The position numbers and the translations under genes were made by a program. DNA of 64,000 nucleotides, taken from Daphnia carinata. Its lineage: Eukaryota; Arthropoda; Branchiopoda; Diplostraca; Daphniidae. Location: assembly GCF_022539665.2 (NCBI RefSeq), contig NC_081331.1, forward strand, positions 5,800,501 through 5,864,500. Reading direction: 5' to 3'. Positions 1-11,971 of this stretch are shown here, in pieces (the stretch's first letter is position 1; the number at the start of each line of letters is the position of its first letter). The notes beneath the pieces are model-generated. The model searched no databases, was not told where the DNA came from, and was given only the letters and a program-made list of their open reading frames with translations.

Positions 1-194
1 CATCATTAGATCGAAGCACCTTTTTTTTCCCCGAAAAATTTAATGAAAATGAACGATAGTCACGCGACATGTTTCACATTCCCAAACGCAAGACAGCGCC
101 CCTTATTCTTTTTTTTGGTATGTTTATGATGATTATTATTGCTTTTCGTCCAGTCAATAAAAAAAAAAGAAGAAGAAGAAAAGAAAATGATTAC

Positions 195-383
195 CGTCGA
201 ATTTCTTGGCGCGGGCGGTGAAGGTAGCCGACAGAGAAGAAGTGGCGTTGCGCACCACTAGCTCGTACTGCTGGCGGCTGGCATCGTTCAGCCGGTTCTC
301 CATGGCCTCGGTACAGCATGTCGGCGATGACCCGGCTGCAGTGGCGGCGCCTCTCGATCCGCAAAACCGCAACTGATGACTTC
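195..383 (-). CDS. Glypican exon 2 (partial gene, continues beyond the left edge)
   Basis: This is an internal exon of 189 bases, phase 1 at both ends, with acceptor TGTGTATAG and donor GTAATC. It encodes the conserved N-terminal glypican segment around LRFC, the CCTEAMENRL cysteine block and a following helix ending AKKFDG. It joins exon 1 (7,555-7,741) in frame as IAAG/SHQLRFC, matching the order in known glypicans (Cys, VRxAY, GEHLRxC, TCC, EMENxL). Glypicans are GPI-anchored heparan sulfate proteoglycans that shape Wnt, Hedgehog and BMP gradients at the cell surface. The pattern resembles the GPC4/6 and Dally-like branch more than Dally, which is inference. The remaining exons lie outside the window to the left. 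Confidence 0.85.
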
Positions 384-3300
384 CTATACACACACAGAGA
401 GAAAAGAACACACGAATTAGCTAGACGTAACACGAGGCACAAAAAGGGGAAATATAGCAGCAATTTTGACGCTAAAAAATAAAGAATAAGGACAAATGAG
501 TCAGATAAATGCTTTCTCTCCTCGTTTTCACCATCGGCATTAGCGTGGCTCTTTGAGCCGTTTAACAACGATGATTTACAGTGGTGAAAACAAGGCAGTT
601 ATGGACGAAAAAAAAAAAAAACTCGACGGACGGGACTTTCTATTCTTTTTCGGCTTCATTCAACAACAAAAAAAAAAAAACTTCCCTCCTTTCTAAATTT
701 TTTTTTCTTACAAAGGCGGCAAAAGAGACAATGGGAGGAAACCAGCGTGTATAACGAGATTAATTAGCGCCTGCACCCAAAACACCTTATTTTCTCACAC
801 ACACACACATCCACAAGGTGCCAGTGAATGTACACACACAAGAGAAATACATCGATACCACGGACACTCTTTCGTTGTTCGATGGGCGAATATTTTAAGT
901 GACACTAGGTGGCGTCCAAGTAAATAATATTAAATTTTAAGGAATCTAAAATTAAAACAAAACAAAAAAGGAGGCCTCCCGCTCCCGGCCGTGATCGGTT
1001 TCCAATTGCTCGAGGCATCCGACCGCTTCGAATGGTTTTGCTTTGGTGCGATACGCTGGTTCCCTTCTTTCTTTGTATCCGAGATAAAAACAAAATACAG
1101 TTACTCTTGTCTAGAATTAGAAATAGCAACAACATCAACAACAACAACAACAGAGGTAACTTTGTTTTCTCGTTTGAGAGAAACCAATAGACAGTTCAAC
1201 AAAAATCGACTTGAGACCAAAAACAACCATATGGAGCGGCGTGATAAGAGGCCGCCGCCGTTAAATGCGGGCCAGCGGTCCCGTCTATTAAAGGGACCGA
1301 AAAAGGGGGGTAGAGAAGGAAAATGAAAGGCCCCGCGCGCCATTTTTCTTCTGTATACGGTCATCATCATCAGAAATGAGAGAATGGAATTTGAATGGAC
1401 TGTGGGCCGCGCGATTGCTCCCATCTTCCAATTTATGGGAGCGCGTGTCTGCGGACGCGGACGCAACATGTTGTCTATTACACACTCACATATGCTCAAC
1501 ATCATTTTCAGAAATAAAAAACAAAACAAAAAAACATTGATGATGAATCCAGACTGACCTACATGCATTCGATATTTATTTTCTAAATTTTTCTTTTTTT
1601 TTTTTCTTCCTTTGGTTGGAACGGACTCTAACGTCCATTCGATGCCAGCGTGGCGTGTTCGTGAAAATCGATTATTTCCCTACGTGGCAACTTCACACTA
1701 TCGATCCCTTTCTTTTTTGTCTTCAGGTCCAATTTTTAAGGAACATTTCCATTCGAATAAATGCACTTGTGTTATTGCTTCCGTGTTCAATCGGCAAGAG
1801 CGACCCATCAACTTGATGCGGGGTACAGTAATCCAATTAACAAAGTCGATTTTTTCACGACGATGCAATTGAAGAAACGAGAAATCTACGCCCCGGATTT
1901 ATTACAAGTAAGTCTTCCTTCTAACACTTTTGTTTTCTTCCCTATTTTGAATTCATTTTAGTTAGTCAAAGAGACGATTTGGGGGGGGGGGGGTTGCGTG
2001 TGTACAAAAAGAAGAGGGGGAAATGTCGTATCAGCTGTATAATGACTTCCGGAAATTCAGGCTCATGCCAGACATATCGGAAGTGACCTCCCCCACCACG
2101 ACCATATCCCCCCCCCCCTTTCCTTAACCTTTTTTTTTTAACTTCTAAACAAGACGACGAAAGAAAGGAAGAAAATTGTTTTAAGTTGTGCGACAAACAT
2201 TTTCGTCTAAGCATTTTTACATTTAGAGATGCGGAATGAGTTTGAGTCGATTAAAATGTCAAAAAGAGACGAACAGCTCCCCGAAAAAAAGGGCCCATTC
2301 TGTTCGGCCACCTCTTGAAAAAAAAAAAACAATAAAGAATCGGCCAAGTTGACAGGAGCGGTCGAATCCCCCCCCCCCCAAAAAAAAGGATCAAAACATC
2401 TACGGGGATTTCAACATATTTTTTGTTTTTTTTTTTTCCTCAAAACATCTGCTCTTTGACACACGCATATAAAATACACACGCACTATCCGGAGTATTTA
2501 TTATAGAGCTAGCTATTAGATCCCCTCTCTCTTGAAGATGGATGCGATTGGTATATTGATGTTAGTGTGTGCTGGGGGGGATTCCTACTTCATACTTATT
2601 TTTTCATTTTTTTTTTTATGATTTCTTCTTTAAAAAGTCCGTTTTTTACTTTGTCGTCTTGGTGCGTGTGTGTGGGAAAGCCTCTGTAGAGACCAATAAG
2701 GGTTTTTGGAACGCGTTCCGGAATATATATATATACACATCCTATGCATCAAGAAAAAAGGAAGAGGGGGAGAGAGATCGAGGGAATGAAGAAATAAGGA
2801 TTTTCTTTTTTTTTTTTTTTTCAAAGAAGGTGATAGAGAGACAGGGGAATGTACTTGTATTCCTCGGTGGTATTGCAATATAGGCCTATTTTCCCAGAGA
2901 CATTCCAAGCATTTGCCCTCCCTCCTCATTCCGGAACGAAATTCGAAACGACAGTCTATATATATTGGGTGGGATAGCAATTGAACCCAAAAAGGTATGA
3001 CTATAGTATTTTATGTATGTCCCCGAACTGTCTTTTGATTGCGACCCACCCAAAAAGAAAATTGTGTTTTATACATTTTACCCTAAAAAAAATTTAATAG
3101 ACATACGATGGTTAAATCAACTGAAACTGCTATATACAATGAGAGGTTGCATTCAGAGGCCACACACACAAGTCCTTTTTTTTTCCCCTCTACACATGTA
3201 TATATAGCCTGTGTATACACTCTAGAGCCCTCAATAAGGTAGAGGGAGTATGGGAGACTGAAAGAAAAGGCGAGGTTATTGATTAGAGAAGAAACACGAG

Positions 3301-5596
3301 GGGTGAAGCAGTCGGGGGGTGATTCACCGAGGGTGTAGGCTCTTGTGTTGGGTAAGAAAAAGTTCTAGGACTGACCCTCCATTTTTGGGAAGACTGTTAC
3401 AAACGACTGGACAGAAACAAACACGGGAGAAGAAGGAAAAAAAAAACCTTGGCTTGCACACACACACACACAAGAGAAAAGATGAAAACGAACAGATAAA
3501 CCATCGCCTGCCCCCCCCGTTGAAGAGAAATGCGCTTCAAACAAATGTTGGACTGTTATTTCTCTACTCTGCAACATTCCTTCCGTCACCAGGCTCCACA
3601 AACGTTCATTAATAAATGTCTTCAGGAATCAAAACGACTCAATGATTTTACGAGGAAAAGGAAAAGAAAAAATTGTGTCACTCTTGCCGGTTGTGCCATT
3701 CTTTTTTCGAATCATTCCAAAGGTTGTGATGTGTTTATGTTTACGATGTCAACAAATGCAGCCGACGCGTGTCAATGACAGATTCCCAATTATTTTTTGG
3801 TAGAAAATTGAAGGACCGACTGCTGTGCCAGACGGGCCAGCCCAGTCAATAGAGGAACGCGCGTCTCTTTCTTTGACATGACGGACGGTCAAAATGGATT
3901 TTCTTTTCTGAAAGAACACACAGACACACATACAAAAAAAAAAAGAAGGGAGGTAACCATCGAATTCGGGCGTTGCTCGAGTTCTCCGGTGAGTATGCGT
4001 GTTTTCTATTCATCGTTTAGGAATTTCGTTGGGACTTCTATTTTCGGACATGGACCGGTTAGGACCCCCCGAAACGAAATGAAAACGAATCGTCGTAGTT
4101 TAAAAAGAAAAAGAAAAGAAAAAAAAAAAAGGAATTGTGAGGCTAACGTAATGTTGACACGGACAGGGCCCCCCACTATCAGCTGGGCCAGCTGCTCGCA
4201 TCGTACACTCGCAAATGGACTATGGGGGTCGATCAAACAAGGCCATATCAATGTCTTTGTAGAATAAACTAACACGAACATATTTTTAGCTCTTTTCTCG
4301 CTCCTATTGCTATCGTCTCTTTTCTTGCTCTGCATGTCTTCCTGTCTGTGTGTACGCGTAATGTAGACAGACATGACGGACACACGGATGGGCATCCAAA
4401 CAAGTCTTGAAGCTCGTGTTAAGACTTAAACTTGACTAGCGTCTCTTGTCTGCCGCAAAAGTTTAACGCGTACAAAAAAGGAACTTGTGTTCCAAAACAG
4501 AAACACAAAGTTCTGTCAGTCAAGAGTTTGGACATTTTTCAACAATAAAAAAAAAGAAAAATTCTATTTTCGAAGATTAGATACTACCCCCTCTCAGCTG
4601 CGGATGATGCCCTCTTAACACTGTGCAATCAACGCTCTCGATAAACAAATACGTGGAACAAATCCAGACGCTAGAGAAAAACAACAAACCGTTTTACACG
4701 AGACAAAAGAAAATTTGGGAAAAGAATTTCTACCACCTGGTAGATAAAAAAGAAAAACAACATTTATCTAAGAAAGAAAAAAGAAAAACCAGCTACTCAA
4801 CGTAATAAGAAGGAAAGAAAAGGTGATGTCAGACTTTTTTTGGAAGGTCGGCGCCACATTGATCAAATGTCCCCCCCCCCTTCTCCTTTCCCACATTTTC
4901 ATTCGACAGGTCTGAAGAGAGACGATCGAAAATCGTTTAATTATTCATAATACTCGCAGCGGCTTAGAGAAACACTGTTAAATACAAAACGAGCTAGTAG
5001 GAGCCTCATCCATATTGAAATGAGAGAGCCCTTTTTTCTTTCTCTCTCTCTCAAGGAAGGTTCATATTTCTGGTGTTTGTTTTATAACGTTGGCTGTGTG
5101 GTTATCGACCAACAGCTTTCGCCTCCTTCCTCATTATGAATACAGTGAAACAAGACTCGTTCTTTTTTTTTTTCTGACAGCGAGAACCGCAGGGAAAATG
5201 GGAATTCAGCCAATTTGTAATCAGCGTTTGCACCGCAATTGCAGCAGACGGGCCATGTATCTGATCGGACATTGGTTTCGTCATTAGTACGAATGGATGT
5301 CGACACAAAAACAAGCGTTTTCAAACAAGACGAGACACAAAGCTTTCTTTTCTCTCATCAGTTCAATTGCAAAGGAGGAAAATGCTCATTAACCCCTGTT
5401 GATTTTCAATGTCGTGAATCCTTTTTTTTTTTTTTTTACGTCGTCCAACCCCCCACTACTAGACCAAACTACTTTCAACACACAAAGTTTCTCACTCTCT
5501 CCATGTGGTTCTTCCTTTCTACCATTTTGTTTCATTAAGTGGAAACTTCCTAAACGAAATGACTCTGGATGAAAAGACAGAAGTTACCAAAAACAA

Positions 5597-5631
<35 letters not shown>

Positions 5632-7554
5632 AAAATGGTAAAATAATGAAGGAAAAAGTTTTTTTTTTCTTCCATAAAGTTAATGCCCGGACACGTACTT
5701 AATACGCACCCAAAGTTAGAAAGGGGGGGGGGGGGGGGGGAGGAAAGTTTTTTTTCCGAAATCCAGAAGCCCCTCAAACCACAAAAAGCAAAAAAAAAAA
5801 AAAAAAAAAAAAAAGAAAAATACTTGATGGTTGTTGTACATACGGTACTACAATAATTTTAAATGGGAGTGGAGAGGAAATAAGTTTTTCCAGTTTAGAA
5901 AAACGGGTCAAACATTTGAACAGCTGGGGACTTGAAACCTGCAAAATCTATTCCACCCTCATATTTCCCAAAAGGTTCTTTCTCCCTCTTTTTTTTTTTG
6001 TTAAATGGAACAAGAATAGGAGGAGTTGTGTGATGACATTCTGACGGCCTAATTGGCAGGGGGTGAACACGCTCATTCCTTTAGCCCAGCAGGTATGCAC
6101 TTACTCAGGTAGCGACTTTTCTTCAATGACCCTCTGTTGTTAAGAAGCACGTCCCTACAAAAAAACTTTTTGTTTCAAAACTTAACGAGAAAAGCTCAGA
6201 AGCTTAACTCGACCGATTTATTTATTGTTTTTCTTTTTTTCTACTGAAATCAACCAGTTCCTCCTTTTTGTTTTGCCCCCCGCACCTTTGGTTTTCACTG
6301 GATATTGAACGGATGACAGGAATTGATTATTTTTCAGAACCCATCCCAATCGCCTTAACGAAGAAGAAAATGTTCAGCTGCTTCGATATGTTTAGAAGAA
6401 AAAGAAGAAAAAAAAAAAGGATTTTTGAATTCTAGTTGTGAATTGAAAAGGTGCCAACAGACAGAAAGAAGAAGAAAATTCCATGGAAACGAATCCGGAA
6501 TTGGACACGGGCAGCGGAGCCCAAAATTTCAATGGAGCGGAAAACGTTTCGACACAGTTGTGCCGACACAACGAGGCGTTCAGGAGGAAACTTCTCGGAT
6601 TTCAATTAACAGCCTCCCCCCACCCCTAACCCTCCGTCTACATACAAGCAATTTAGACATGGCTATAGTGTAGTAGTACACGAAAAGTTAGTAGCAGCGA
6701 AAAGTTTCGAAACTTTTGTGGATGAGAAAAACCGGATGGGTCCTTGTCACATGTCACACAGCCAGCCCTTTAAGTTCTACATCGACCGAAATATAACATG
6801 TCTATGAAAAAGGAGTCCATTTGAACAGATACACACGAAATAAAGGCTTCCGGCATCCGCTCTCCTAAAAAAGGGAAGACGGAAAGAACACACGTGCTAA
6901 CGGTGCCCAAAAGAGTTTTTTCACATCCAAAACACGAAAAGGTAAAGACATGTCAAGTGATTCTCACATTCAATAACGTTTGAATGATGATGGCATTGTT
7001 TAATAAAAACAAAAAAATTCCTAACCGACACACGTGATCGATAAATTAAATGGAGCCCAAGACATTTCCGTCAGCCACAAAAGAAAAGAAAAATGCCGAC
7101 TGCAAATAAACAGAGGGAAACGGAAAGACTTATTTCTCGGTAGACACTCAAATTGGTATATTAAATAACTAGCTAGTAGAGAGAAAAAAATGTTAAAGCA
7201 AAAGGAAAAAAAAATGGGGGATTGAAAGTCTAATGATATACACAGTTGCAACAAGTCCTCCTCTTTGAATTGGGCATTCATTGTCTTCTTTTTTTTTGCT
7301 AAGCACCTGGATTCGTTGGCTTTGTTTTCTACATTTTTTGTGTTTCACGATGCGCACGGCTTCACGTGATTATAGGGGAACTGCTGATGCGTTTGAACGA
7401 TTGACACGACTAAAGACTTGCAAAGTATCAGTTCAATCTGACAAACCCCACACACAGTAAAAAAAAAAAAACGAGACTGTTCTGATCAGTCACACGATCG
7501 AGATTTTCAAGGCTGGCTAGAGACTATTTGTAAACACTTATTGTTTTAATTTAC
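384..7554 (-). other. Glypican intron 1, rich in simple repeats
   Basis: About 7.2 kb lies between glypican exon 2 and the proximal exon 1. I find no convincing coding sequence here. It is packed with mononucleotide runs: 13 G at 1,981-1,993, 26 A at 5,610-5,635 and 18 G at 5,723-5,740. There are also many 10-20 base A or T tracts and short CA runs. The part from about 6,215 onward is repeated at about 14,770. The numerous open frames here are low-complexity artefacts. Confidence 0.6.
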
Positions 7555-7741
7555 CTGCTGCAATGGGAAGTGTGGATTGTGGGACGTCTCGGTCGGGCAA
7601 TCCTCTGGCGCGATAGGCCGAACGAACCGACGAGCAGCTCACGTTGTTACTGGGTGATGTTGGCAGAGAGGCGTTAACGATGGTGAACCAAATCAGCAAC
7701 AGGAGCCATCGGTGAGAAATGAAAACTAAAGGAGAAGCCAT
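7555..7741 (-). CDS. Glypican exon 1, proximal copy (signal peptide)
   Basis: This first coding exon has 187 bases. The ATG at 7,741 has a good context and is followed by MASPLVFISHRW and a strongly hydrophobic stretch LLLLIWFTIV, a signal peptide. The mature N terminus has NNVSCSSVRSAYRARG, the typical start of the glypican cysteine-rich domain. Donor GTAAATT follows GCAGCAG, leaving phase 1, which fits exon 2 at 195-383 exactly. The same exon occurs 8.55 kb upstream (16,103-16,289), so the gene has two candidate first exons. The frame stays open upstream of the ATG but has no earlier ATG, so 7,741 is the chosen start. Confidence 0.85.
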
Positions 7742-8974
7742 TTTCACTTTTGGGGGTTGGTCAAAACTTGTTGCCCTTTTTTCGATTTTTGGCACGATGC
7801 GACTCCAACGGCGTGGCGAGAAGAATGGCCGCTGTTTTTTTTTTTAGTTTCAAATATTAAAATAGAAAAACCACAAGGAAATGTGTGTTTTTAACTTTTT
7901 TTTTTTTTTCTTTTCTAATTTTCTTCCCCCTTTTTTTTTGACGGCCTTGGAATGTTTTCGAGATGGAAATTTATACAAATCACTCCCGGCTGCCGAACGG
8001 ATGAATCACCATCGTTATTTTGTTGTTTTCTAAACTTTTCGATGGCTCTCTCTCAAAACGACCCACAATAAAACACACAAGGGTTTGAGGATTAATAAGG
8101 GAATTGTGCACACTGCCGACCAAAACTGTGACGACTGAAACCAAATTTTTTGTTAAAACTTGGCTTACAGCAACGAGGATGAGAAACAGAATATGAACAA
8201 GCGTGGAGAGACAGGACGCGGCAGGACGCACACGCGAACCGATCGTTACTTGACTCTCGACTGATTCGACTCGGAACTTTAGCAGCGAAACCAAGAAGTC
8301 TCTCCTCCCCTTACCTTCGTCGCTATCCAAACGACAACAGCACCAAACAGACTGCGCGCGACAATGGCGCCAGGCTCTGATGCCTCTAGGGTTTGGAGGG
8401 GGAGTGAGCAAAATATACCGAAGAATTAAAGCGTTACGCCATCTATCGGTCGCATTGAAAGTACGGCGCTAAAAACCTTGCCTTATTTTTTTATTCTTTT
8501 TCTAACAACGAGCTTGCAGCTTACTATTCTTATTAAAATCTTGCATTTCTATTATTATTATAGTGAAAAAGTAAACTATTTCGACTCATGATGCCAACTG
8601 ATGTGAATTTCACAATAAATCTAATGAGTTTGGCTATAAGTCATCAGCATGATCAACAAGTGGTCGGCCGGAACATTGCCGTCTCGATATTCGGCGTTGA
8701 GGTAATTATTTCAGTCATATTTTCTGATTTTAAATGGAATATAAAGAAAACTAGTATCTGAAATGCATTTGAAAAAAACTACTGAACGCGAAAACATAAA
8801 AGATAATGCCACAATTTTGAAATTGAACTTTTAAAATCAAAATTTCGAGTTCAAACGACAAGGAAAACGAAGTTCGTCATGAGATAGGTACTTAGGGAGA
8901 GCAAGCTAAGCAGAATCTAATCGATATTTTCCTGACTTTAAAGCTCGTCATCAGCGACTTGCAAGTTATCGAAA
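7742..8974. other. Divergent upstream region between glypican exon 1 and the PVVCE gene
   Basis: This 1.2-kb interval separates two genes transcribed away from each other and should hold both promoters. It is kept in the second unit (16,290-17,506). No clear TATA box is seen. A stretch at about 8,588-8,701 ending GTTGAG before GTAATT, conserved at about 17,120-17,239, could be a 5' untranslated exon of the PVVCE gene. The two copies do not keep a common reading frame there, so it is unlikely to be coding. Confidence 0.4.
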
Positions 8975-10948
8975 ATGCCTATCAATACTTCATTTCCAAT
9001 TCCCAAACCTCTCCCAGGATTGAAGAAAGCTTTTCCAAGTGTATCAGCGCGTGTCAACTCTTTCAGAGACCGCAAAGCTGTTTCCAAGTTACCAGCCACT
9101 TCTGCGGTTCCTCAAAGTTCCGGCAACGGTTCGAAATCTACCAACGTGAGCCAATCCCCGAGATCGCGTACTTATCACGATTCCTCTGGTGTTTCAGCTT
9201 GCCTCAAACCTGCCAACCCAGAAAAAGTGGAAGTTAAATCGAAAGTACCAGCACAAAAGCCGGTTGTTTCCAAAGCACCGGTGCCCCGGAAGAACACCAT
9301 CCGGGCAGATAGCGCAGTTGTGGTGGAATCCCCTCCAGTAGACTTTGTGCGCCAACCTTTCCGGGCCACACCTGCTCCTTCGAGCACCTACAAACCACCA
9401 AAGGATGGCTCGGCAGTTAAACAAGAACCTCAACGACCGGCCAAGAAAGACGCGGCCAAACCACCGCAGCCAGAAAAGGTGAAATCCGTACCTTTCCGTG
9501 CTCGACCTGTTCCTGCTAGCACATACAAGCCGTCTTTCCAACCGACGATGCGCAAAATCAACAAGGTCGTTATCGAAACCGAACAAGCCCCCGTGGAAAT
9601 TGTCAACGAGCCCACAATCGCCAATGAAGTGGAAATTGCTGAACCTACACACGAACCTGTTAGCTGCGAAACATCGAAGGTTTGTGAAACAGTGGCTTGT
9701 GAACCGGTGGTTTCTGAACCCGTGGTTTGTGAAGCGGTGGTTACTGAACCCGTGGTTTGTGAATCGGTGCCCGTGGTTTGCGATAAATTGGCTAAAATCC
9801 ATGCCCGAAAAGTCCGGAGGAGAAAATGTCGCAAGGCAAAGAAAGCGGCCGGGAGAGCCGAAAGGGCCGCTCAAGAGCAACAAGCAGCTCCCACAGAAGT
9901 ATCTGAGAAGACGGATTTGGTTACGGTAGCAGATACGAGTGAAAAGGAACCCGTGGTTTGTGAATCGGTGGTTTGTGAACCGGAGGTGTGTGAGCCGGTG
10001 GTTTGTGAACCGGAGGTGTGTGAGTCGGTGGTTTGTGAACCGGAGGTGTGTGAATCGGTGGTTTGTGAGCCCGTGGTTTGTGAGCCGGTGGTTTGTGAAC
10101 GCGTGCTTTGTGAACAGGTAGTTTGTGAACCGGTGGACGCACCGGCTGAAGCAAGCAGCTTGAACGCAGACGCTCGTCCATTTTTACCCCATCATCCCCA
10201 AGGGCCGGACGTGCCACCTTTCCTGCCAAAAGTGTTTATCAAGGATTGCATAAGAACTTATGTCCCTCAACAATGGAACCATTACACCCAACCACCTGAT
10301 TACGGCAACCTCTACGATGCAAATGGCACACCCTATTGGGACAGATCCATGGCCAGCTATCATTGCGTTCGCATGACAGAAGATAATTTCTACCAACATT
10401 TCCGTAAACATGGTGCTGCTGATGGACCCTTGCGAAGAGAAGCTGATGTCCAAGGCAATGGCGATCAAACGGCTAACGTCCATGTCCGCAAAGCCCGGTA
10501 TAGAAAACCCAAGAAGGCCGAATGGAATGCGTCGTACCAACGTAGGTTGGCCAGGAGAGCGGCCGAGAGAGCCGCTCAAGAACAACAAGCAGCTCCCACA
10601 GAAGTACCCGAGAAGACGGATTTGGCTACAGTGAGTGAAAAGGCAGATGAAAACTTAGATGCTTCCGTCGTTGTGGACCCGATTTCAGCTTCCATCGAAG
10701 AGGTTGGGTTACCTGAATCGACGTGCACTGCTGCTGTAGAAGAATGTTTACCTGTTTACACCCAATATGAATCCGTCGTTTATGTTTCTTCTGTTCAGCG
10801 TGAGAGGTCGGTCGTTAGAACTGCTAAATCAGCTGCATATGTCCGTGTTCGTGGAAGTAGAAAGAAGAGATCACGGGGTGAGTCCTACCGACGTAGATTG
10901 GCCCGGCGAGCACAAGAGAGAGCAGAAAGAGCTGCAATGGAAGCATAG
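8975..10948 (+). CDS. Unrecognised PVVCE-repeat protein, copy 1 (657 aa)
   Basis: This is an intact single-exon frame of 657 codons that I do not recognise. Residues 1-230 are rich in Pro, Lys and Ser with FRATPAPSSTYKPP-like modules that occur twice. Two blocks of a 5-residue repeat (PVVCE and variants such as SVVCE, PEVCE) lie at about residues 234-270 and 325-388. A non-repetitive region at about 397-495 begins RPFLPHHPQG and contains PDYGNLYDANGT and NFYQHFRKHG. Arg/Ala-rich helices of the form YQRRLARRAAERA follow and recur at the C terminus. There is no signal peptide or membrane segment. The second copy at 17,507-19,231 keeps the frame over many substitutions, which supports a real protein. 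The stop arises where copy 2 has GCAGAG and this copy has GCATAG. Function unknown. Confidence 0.75.
   Translation: MPINTSFPIPKPLPGLKKAFPSVSARVNSFRDRKAVSKLPATSAVPQSSGNGSKSTNVSQSPRSRTYHDSSGVSACLKPANPEKVEVKSKVPAQKPVVSKAPVPRKNTIRADSAVVVESPPVDFVRQPFRATPAPSSTYKPPKDGSAVKQEPQRPAKKDAAKPPQPEKVKSVPFRARPVPASTYKPSFQPTMRKINKVVIETEQAPVEIVNEPTIANEVEIAEPTHEPVSCETSKVCETVACEPVVSEPVVCEAVVTEPVVCESVPVVCDKLAKIHARKVRRRKCRKAKKAAGRAERAAQEQQAAPTEVSEKTDLVTVADTSEKEPVVCESVVCEPEVCEPVVCEPEVCESVVCEPEVCESVVCEPVVCEPVVCERVLCEQVVCEPVDAPAEASSLNADARPFLPHHPQGPDVPPFLPKVFIKDCIRTYVPQQWNHYTQPPDYGNLYDANGTPYWDRSMASYHCVRMTEDNFYQHFRKHGAADGPLRREADVQGNGDQTANVHVRKARYRKPKKAEWNASYQRRLARRAAERAAQEQQAAPTEVPEKTDLATVSEKADENLDASVVVDPISASIEEVGLPESTCTAAVEECLPVYTQYESVVYVSSVQRERSVVRTAKSAAYVRVRGSRKKRSRGESYRRRLARRAQERAERAAMEA
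9949..10137 (+). repeat. 15-base coding minisatellite (PVVCE), long block
   Basis: About 12 tandem copies of a 15-base unit resembling CCGGTGGTTTGTGAA encode PVVCE variants. Unit variants alternate PVVCE, PEVCE and SVVCE. The matching block of the paralogue (18,546-18,596) has only about three units, so the array has expanded or contracted since the duplication. Confidence 0.85.
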
Positions 10949-11971
10949 AAGGACGTGGCTTAGGCTGCAGTGCCCCAAGTGCCTCAGTGAGTCATTTACT
11001 TTCTATTTTCAACACAATGTGTATCAAAATTCTCAAGTTTAACCTTTTTTTCGGCTTTCCTTTAATTCTAAACTTGTAAAGATGTCCTTCCCCAGTAGCA
11101 AACCAAAGGGACTAGGAGGTGAACCCGTAAACGGAGTTGTTCGTTGTCGTATGTGGGGGCTAACCTATTAATGTTTTCTTTCTGTTTCAATTGTCTTCTT
11201 CACGGCACAAGTTTGCGGTGCAAGTGACGGGATGGTGAGCAATATTGCCATCTCTCACTAGCACGCACTCGCCGGAAGAAGGCCATCACGAGAGTTGAAT
11301 GTCTCGTGATGTTGGCAGAAGTTAACAAGTTGTCCCTCACGAGAGTTGATTGTCTCGTGATGGTGGCAGAGTTAATAGGTTGTCCCTCACCTCTGCGAGA
11401 ATGCGCAATTACCTTTAGGGGGGAGTTTTTCCTTAAATGAGCCAATCAGTTCTGGAAGTGCGCTGCTATGGAGACATCTGAGCAAGTATTCTTCTCCTTT
11501 TTTCCTCTTTTTTCCTTATTCTTTTGCTGTTGTTTTTGTTCGGCTTGTCATGTTGTTAATTTACTGTTCTGTCAGTTGATTACGGCTTGTCATATTGTTA
11601 ATTTACTGTTCTGCCAGTTGATTACAAACAAAATTTTAAATCAATTTATTACCTTTGTTTTCTTTATTAATAATTGGATTTCAATCCAGTTCGTGCGTTG
11701 TTCAGGGTTATCCGCTAAGTATTTCCAAATTATTGCACTTTATTCGGTCAGAAGCTCCACAGTTATCAAGCAAAGGCAGTATGGGCGAATACATTGGATG
11801 TCTTGTTCCCAGTTTTCTTCCCCAAATATTCATTAGACAAAGCTAGATAGCACAAAGCAAGAGATATTACAGATGGCAATTTTATAATGGCAGAACAATT
11901 TAAACAGGCAAGATTAGTTCACAACGATTTGGATCTCCTGTTGTTTTACTACTGGGCATTACATGCCAAAT
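10949..11971. other. Intergenic, 3' flanks of the PVVCE gene and kinase-caspase copy A
   Basis: This is the convergent 3' interval. The left half is shared only with 19,232-19,700. From about 11,470 it contains a block (CTTATTC, GCTGTTGTT, TTGTTCGGCTTGTCATGTTG) that recurs 3' of the other kinase-caspase copies near 19,780, 23,435, 27,415 and 31,735. It is therefore part of the array unit. No gene seen. Confidence 0.6.
11287..11359. repeat. Two 51-base direct repeats each with an inverted repeat
   Basis: Two units start at 11,287 and 11,338. Each carries the arms CACGAGA and TCTCGTG around an 8-base loop (GTTGAATG or GTTGATTG). The pair is conserved in the second unit at about 19,551-19,623. 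Each could form a small hairpin. No known function recognised. Confidence 0.7.

Noticed and set aside
8588-8701. Open 38-codon stretch MMPTDVNF before a GT donor, possible coding first exon of the PVVCE gene
   Set aside because: The duplicate copy has an indel that changes the frame before the donor, and the main frame has its own ATG.
9194-9883. 229-codon minus-strand frame and other frames opposite the PVVCE genes
   Set aside because: These are shadows of the repetitive coding strand with biased composition, and no domains are visible.
11468-11836. 122-codon frame METSEQVFF, also at 19,732, with a longer hydrophobic stretch
   Set aside because: It lies in the near-identical conversion tract, is low-complexity, and related flanks at 23,400 and 31,690 break the frame. 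Identity here reflects recent copying, not coding constraint.
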